NCBI GenBank assembly: GCA_036877525.1 | Contig: JAZGTH010000019.1 | Location: forward strand, 6,182,501 to 6,246,500 | Direction: 5' to 3' | DNA length: 64,000 nt | Origin: Chromobotia macracanthus | Taxonomy: Eukaryota > Chordata > Actinopteri > Cypriniformes > Botiidae | Part shown: positions 58,555 through 64,000 of the stretch, one piece after another | Layout of the letters: every line of letters starts with the position of its first letter | Numbering within the stretch: the stretch's first letter is position 1 | Notes under the pieces: model-generated | What the model was told of the DNA's origin: nothing | The model's input: only the letters and a program-made list of their open reading frames with translations | Database searches by the model: none | Translations under genes and position numbers: made by a program

Positions 58555-61500
58555 GTATGGCGTGCATATCATCTCACCACGAACGCAATATTACATTATA
58601 AATGACATCTGACAGCGCGATAGCTAGCGTGCATTCTCACGAGTGATTCGCGCACTAGTGAGGGCACTTATTTGCAGTGTGGTTAATGACCTGACGTGCA
58701 CTCGACAGTAAAGCAAAACGTTTTAAAGAGCTGAAGAAGGTGAGCAGAAATGAGGACCGGCTACGTCATGCTGTTTGAAGTGCATCGTATTAGTGTGTTA
58801 CATATGATGAAGATGAAGATGATGAAGAAAGAAACGCTGATGTTAATAACGCGTCCACCCCCCGTTGCTCAGACTCGACCGGGCGGGATCCCCGGAGCTT
58901 CTGCTATTATTTATTAACAATGCAGATCAATAATTCACGGCCTGGAAAAAGAAGCGAGCAGAGAGGAGGTGTTAATGAGGCTCTGCTTTCTGTCATGACA
59001 ACATTCACAATGTTTAGCATTTTTTTTTAATTGGCAAATTAGGCTTGTTTGTTTTGTGGCTGTGAGATTCGAACCTGCAACCTTTAGGTCTAACCATTAG
59101 GCCACGACTTTGCCCTTTCCTACCATGCATTATGTTGAATGCTGCATATCACATATATGCAGTAATCTGCAATACTCACAGAGTGTTTCTGGGTGCAGCG
59201 TTAGATTATTTTGTAAATTGTTTTGTGCTCAATAATTTACGGTGTGATGTAGTTACGGTGAATAATAGAACTCTGAGGGAGTAGCTTTCTTTTCTTGATT
59301 AAAAAAGTGAAGCGGAATAATCTGCAATCATTTGAAAGGATCTTATTTTAAAGCTATCTGTATATACGGCACGGTAAGTTTGATCAACACTGTTCCCCGG
59401 AGTTTCAGGACATTAATAAACCAATCTCAGCTGTGCTGTTGATTCCAAGCAGCTAATGCTTTTCCAGAGAGCACTTTCTGCAGGGATATAACAAGTCAGG
59501 GAAGCATCCCTCTGAAGGTCTTCTTCAGCGTGCTTCTCTTCGGGGAATGGCTCATCAGAAGTTTTCGACAAGGTCTGTACAAATCTCCAGTTGCCAGACG
59601 CTACATACGAAGCCTTTAATGATCACTCCTTTGGGGAGAGCGCAGATGGAAGATACTTTAACTTCGCTCTCCTTATATTTGTATTTTTGAAGACATCACT
59701 GTAGATTTAACTCAATCTAAAAGTACATCAAAGCATCCAACACTGCTTTTGCTAAACATTCGTCTGGTCCGTATTACCGAAGTGTATTTTATGCCTGTGG
59801 GACATGGATGAAGAAAAGTGTAAACAGAAAAACAAAGATGTGCCTTTAGCTCACAAATAGCTGTTGATGTTGGAACAAATAAGCATTCTTGGAAAACAAA
59901 TACTCGGATCGTTTTCTCGAATGCTGTCTTGTGACTTTATGTAAATGATCGTGATCGATGACAGTACAGTTACAGATAAGAGGACAGATTCAGGCAGGTG
60001 TGTGAAAATATAGTGTCAGTGAAAATGATGCTGTGTTATGAAATGGATACTTTCAATCTTGATCAGTCAATAAACAGAAGTGGTTGCAGGCGCTCTGTTG
60101 TGACCATATTCACAATATAACACCTCATCATGCCTTATTGCTTAAACAACAAATTAGTTTGCTACTTTGCTATTAATAATGGTGTGTATGTATGAGCATG
60201 GGCTTCTAAGTGGGTCATGGGCCTAGGTGGTCCAGAGACTCTGTATTTTGCTTGCTTGATCTGTCTGAGTATATTTCAGTCTATCTCTGTATCTCTCATA
60301 TGCTGTAAAGCAGATCTCCAAACCCGCTGAGAACCGGGTTAGTTCTGAAGGCCAGGCTGGTGAATAATAGAACAAAGAGTGAAGAACTCTCTGAGGTTCC
60401 ACTCAGCTTCACCCCTCTGTTGAGCGATTTGGGGGAAGCAGATGGAAAGAGACTTACCAAACAATAATAAATGTACAGACGAGTGAAACAAATACAAAAA
60501 ATTTACATAAGCATTTCATATTATTATGAAATGAAATATTATATTATTCATATTATTATCATTGCATTTTTGTCATTACTACATAACATGTCTATAAAAT
60601 TATTGTAGTTAACCAATACTGTCGTTCACTGAAGATAAAACGTGAAACATCTTCATCACAATGGATTTTTAATCACGTATTATAGAGAAGTGAAATTGAA
60701 AATAAGTTACCAAATAGGGCTGTGTAATATGTTGAGTATTCACAATGTATTTGCAATTATTTTGCTGATACTTAAAACGATTAAGAAAAATTATGAATAG
60801 CGCAGTGATTTAAATGCACTTTGTAGTCATCAAAAAACAAAGTGAAAATTATTAAATGGTTGTAGGAAGTGTAATTATGCCTTTTATTGTATATTATATG
60901 TATATTACTTGCTTTTTAATAGGCTACAATGGCTATTTTTCTTCTGTTTGAAAAAACAAAAGTTTTAAGCCAGTTTAGACCAAATACATAAAAACTGGGA
61001 GTTATAAAGAATATTGTTAAGAGACTGAAAAATATAAAAATAAAATTATTATTGCTATGTCACCATGCCCTGCTGCCATCCTATCACAGCCTTTGCACTA
61101 ACAGCTGCATGAATAATCTTCCATGAAGGGATGGAGTGGCATGGTCCCGCAGGGGCAGCCACTTACTTTGAGCATCTGCAGAAGAGCGAACTCTTTGGTC
61201 ATCACATGGACTGATTGAAGTTTTGGCAGCTTTGGCAATTCTGCCCCGATCATTATACACTTCGTTAGAGCTGTCAGTCTTTTTGCTTCTATGACAGCAG
61301 TACTGCAGGGAGCCCTCAGGGCCTAATCAATGTAGAGTCCCAGGGAACATGCCATTGAACAGATAACAGGGAGAGATGCTCTGCCCAAATGTGCCAAGAT
61401 GGCTGTCACAGATCACTTGACGAACATATCTTGTTTTATAGTCCACTTAAAACTGTCATTTATTTTATTCAAGAGCACTATTTCAACACACAGAGAACTT

Positions 61501-64000
61501 GAGAATATCAGGGTAGGTAGCAAATCTTCTTAGTACTTTTGTATGGTTTATTGTGTACCTTGATTTCAGATGCTGTATGTTGTTATTCACTGTTTAATAT
61601 AATCTTCTCTTTTTCTCCTCAGCATGTTCAAATCACGATAAGCATGGAAAAATAAATGGACAAATGGCCGCCGATCTCCAACCTGAGATATCTGGAACAA
61701 TAAGATATCCTCCTTATTGTTTTCACTATTGGAAATACATTGGAAAGCTAAATATATCAAAACAAAATAGACTTTGAAGAAAAGCTGTGCAGGCAGAGTT
61801 CCTTTTAACAATATACAGAGCATGTCTTTCTCAGTACCTTCATGTTATTCAGAGCACTCCTCCAAATATTTTGAGAGAGTGAATTGAGATGAAAAGAGTA
61901 GAAAACAATGAGGCCGCACCGCTGTTGTGGCGTCAGTAAGCCCTGACCTGTCTTGGCTTTGTGTCTGTTCCAAAGTGCTCCCAATAACACCCATATTGAG
62001 TCTAGCCAGGCCCTTTAGACTCGTAACTGGAACCCGCTTGTGTGTTTTCTAGTTGAACTCCTGCAGGTAGTTAGTTCAGGTAAAATTAGGCTTTGACCCA
62101 AATGTCCCTTTGAATTTTTTGTTTATTTGTTTCACAAGATGTAACAAAGCTGAGTTACAAAGAATTGTAATACATTTGTTATACATGCATTTGGCAGATA
62201 CTTTTAGCCACAGTGCATTCAAGCAATATATTTTATATGTATATGTATTCCCTGGAAATTTAACCCATGGCCTTGCTCTCACCATTCTGTACCAGTCAGT
62301 GTTGACAACTTCAAGACTTTGTGTAGCAACTTGTTGAATAAAGCTTCATGGCTTCTTCCAGTAGACAGTAGTGCACGTAGTTTGTTACCCAGATGGGGAC
62401 TGTGTGCTCTGATGCTTATCTATTTGTATGTACAGATACAAGCAAACTTTAGCTACTTTTTGGTTTAAAATAGTTTGTAGCACTGCCACCAGTTTAGCTA
62501 CAGGAACACTTAATAATAATAATAATAGTAATAGTGCCGCACATACCACCAGTGAGTGAGCTAAAGGACACAAAGAAAAACTCTGAGATGTTAAAGTCTT
62601 TGACACAGTAAGTTCATTCATAGATACAGTTCAAAAGTAACGCATCATCTCTGGGTTGTAGTTCAGCTGTCTCAGTACTCCATAACCAGAGTGAGAGGTG
62701 GAGATGTGAAAAGAGTTCATGGTTGTAGCTGTGGGAAGATACTTTCATTCATCCCTTATTCATAAATGATGGATCATAGACATCACAGACACATCATTGA
62801 GGTTTTGTGCAGGTGATGTGCTTGGCCACAACAGGAAAAATGTGTATGCCAACAAAAGATAAAAACGTTAACTGATACCATTGGTTTGGTCAAATTCTAG
62901 TCTAATATTGCAGAAGACCACACATGTACAGCTTATACTAACAATAACATGGGTCTGATTACTTTTTGGATTACCGCCTTTTAGGATTTACAACACTAGC
63001 AGAGGTAATCTGGTTTAGGGAAATTTGTTGAGAAATTTTTGAGGTAATCTTGAAATCGTCGATACTGCTGACATTTGATTGCAGACTTCATAAATCTGTG
63101 GTTAGTGTGTGATATCTCCTCTGAAACCAGCAGAGACCTTTGTGAGATTTCTGGAGAAATATCTGATGAGATGAAGAAGTCTTAACAGAAGTCTTATTAT
63201 GATAGATGGAGTCTTAATAATGAGATCTCATCTGTGATATTCTGTGATGGGTGTGGAGATGTTCGAACATTTGTAAAGCAATTTTTAACAGGATTGAATT
63301 CATTCTGATTATTTTATCCATTTTTTATGCTACTCCATGGACTTCCACATGAGGGTGCTGTGCATTTAAATGAAAGTGGGAACAAAGAATAGCATCCTTA
63401 CTTTTTTTGTAATATTTGAGGTTGTATTTCATTTAGATAAGCACTTATTAGAAAGATATATACTGTTTTAACATCTGCTGTAACATTAATGGATCTTTTG
63501 GTAAACGGTTTTCAAAAGGTTATTAGTTAACAAAAAGTAAAGCACAATAAATAATAATGGAGACAGGGTTAGATACCAAAAAGCTTTGAAAGCAAACAAG
63601 CCAAAACAACACAGAATATGACTTTCTAAAGATCACGTGCTCACATCTCCAGGACTAGATTAGGAGCTAAAGACCTTAGTGAATGTTCAACTGTGTGGCC
63701 GAGATTATACTCCCTCATAATGGAGTTAAATACTGCAGTCAGCAGATGACACAACGAAGGGCTCAGTGCTTCGTAGCAGCAAGTATGAATGGGGGACAGA
63801 GTTAATGCCCAGACTCGGGGTGGATTAGCACTCTAAACTGCGGCCTTCTTCCTCCAGTCTCAGCAGACTCGGGGGGTGGATAACCATGGCTGGTGCAGAC
63901 AGTAGATTAGTCTCATATACAACCCGCGCTTGTCTTTCCTTTGTCTTGTAGTTTTGACAGGAGGGAGGAAACCTCTGCCATATTCAAGCATCAACATTGT
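58555..64000. other. About 5.4 kb without recognised coding sequence
   Basis: Probably the first intron of the gene whose leader ends near 58554. I found a SINE head fragment (59045-59115, minus) and a SINE copy (62178-62290, minus). Open frames at 61587-62285 and 62385-62621 are short, overlap repeats, and lack family motifs. Stretches such as 59450-59680 and 61060-61400 are less AT-rich and could be conserved non-coding or untranslated sequence, but nothing specific is supported. Confidence 0.5.
62178..62290 (-). mobile_element. tRNA-derived SINE fragment
   Basis: On the plus strand: acatgcatttggcagatact tttagccacagtgcattcaa, then ttccctggaaatttaaccca tggccttg. This is a decayed reverse copy of the family at 5755-5903, truncated in the head. 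Confidence 0.65.

Noticed and set aside
61587..62621. Short minus frames near the right edge as coding exons
   Set aside because: They overlap a SINE and AT-rich DNA, show no family motif, and lack paired splice sites.

Overview
This is vertebrate nuclear DNA. All genes are split into many small exons with GT-AG (a few GC-AG) introns, the background is AT-rich, and microsatellites and short transposon relics are common. Several relics look like those typical of cyprinid-type teleosts: tRNA-headed SINEs whose tails resemble 'gtcgctttggataaaagcgtctgccaaatg', and a palindromic element that begins and ends in a 'ttaaagg...agttcac'-like sequence. The best guess is a cyprinid or related ray-finned fish. 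I identified genes by translating exons in my head and comparing with remembered human proteins; no database search was run.

Layout, left to right. (1) 1-1517, minus: a CALHM1-type ATP-release/ion channel, two coding exons, cut at its C-terminus by the window edge. (2) 6.2-20.1 kb, plus: COL17A1 (transmembrane collagen XVII/BP180), with the cytoplasmic head, membrane exon, long interrupted collagen triple helix and a short basic tail all present. (3) 22.1-37.1 kb, minus: SLK (STE20-like kinase), complete in 18 exons, 1014 codons, convergent with COL17A1. (4) 39.7-46.6 kb, plus: TSGA10, divergent from SLK; from the conserved start the exons add up to 697 codons, against about 698 in human. (5) 47.4-57.6 kb, plus: a CRACD-family actin regulator, most likely CRACDL, with non-coding 5' exons and a 910-codon reading frame. 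(6) 58.4-64 kb: a promoter-like block and one orphan first exon, then about 5 kb without recognisable coding sequence. This may be the start of the next gene (MGAT4A by human gene order, inference only).

In human, CALHM1, SLK and COL17A1 lie on 10q24-25, while CRACDL and TSGA10 neighbour each other on 2q11. The window therefore joins two ancestral blocks somewhere between the SLK and TSGA10 starts (37.1-39.7 kb). That interval also holds a TTAA-bounded mini-transposon and RFX X-box-like sites. The genes are not an operon; each has its own promoter. Other notable items are a perfect 43-bp-arm palindrome in a COL17A1 intron, a 21-bp minisatellite that reads as a heptad repeat, a duplicated exon-like block inside SLK, three probable GC-AG introns, and a degraded tRNA-Arg(CCG) copy between direct repeats. 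I found no wholly new protein system; the novelty is mostly in non-coding structure.
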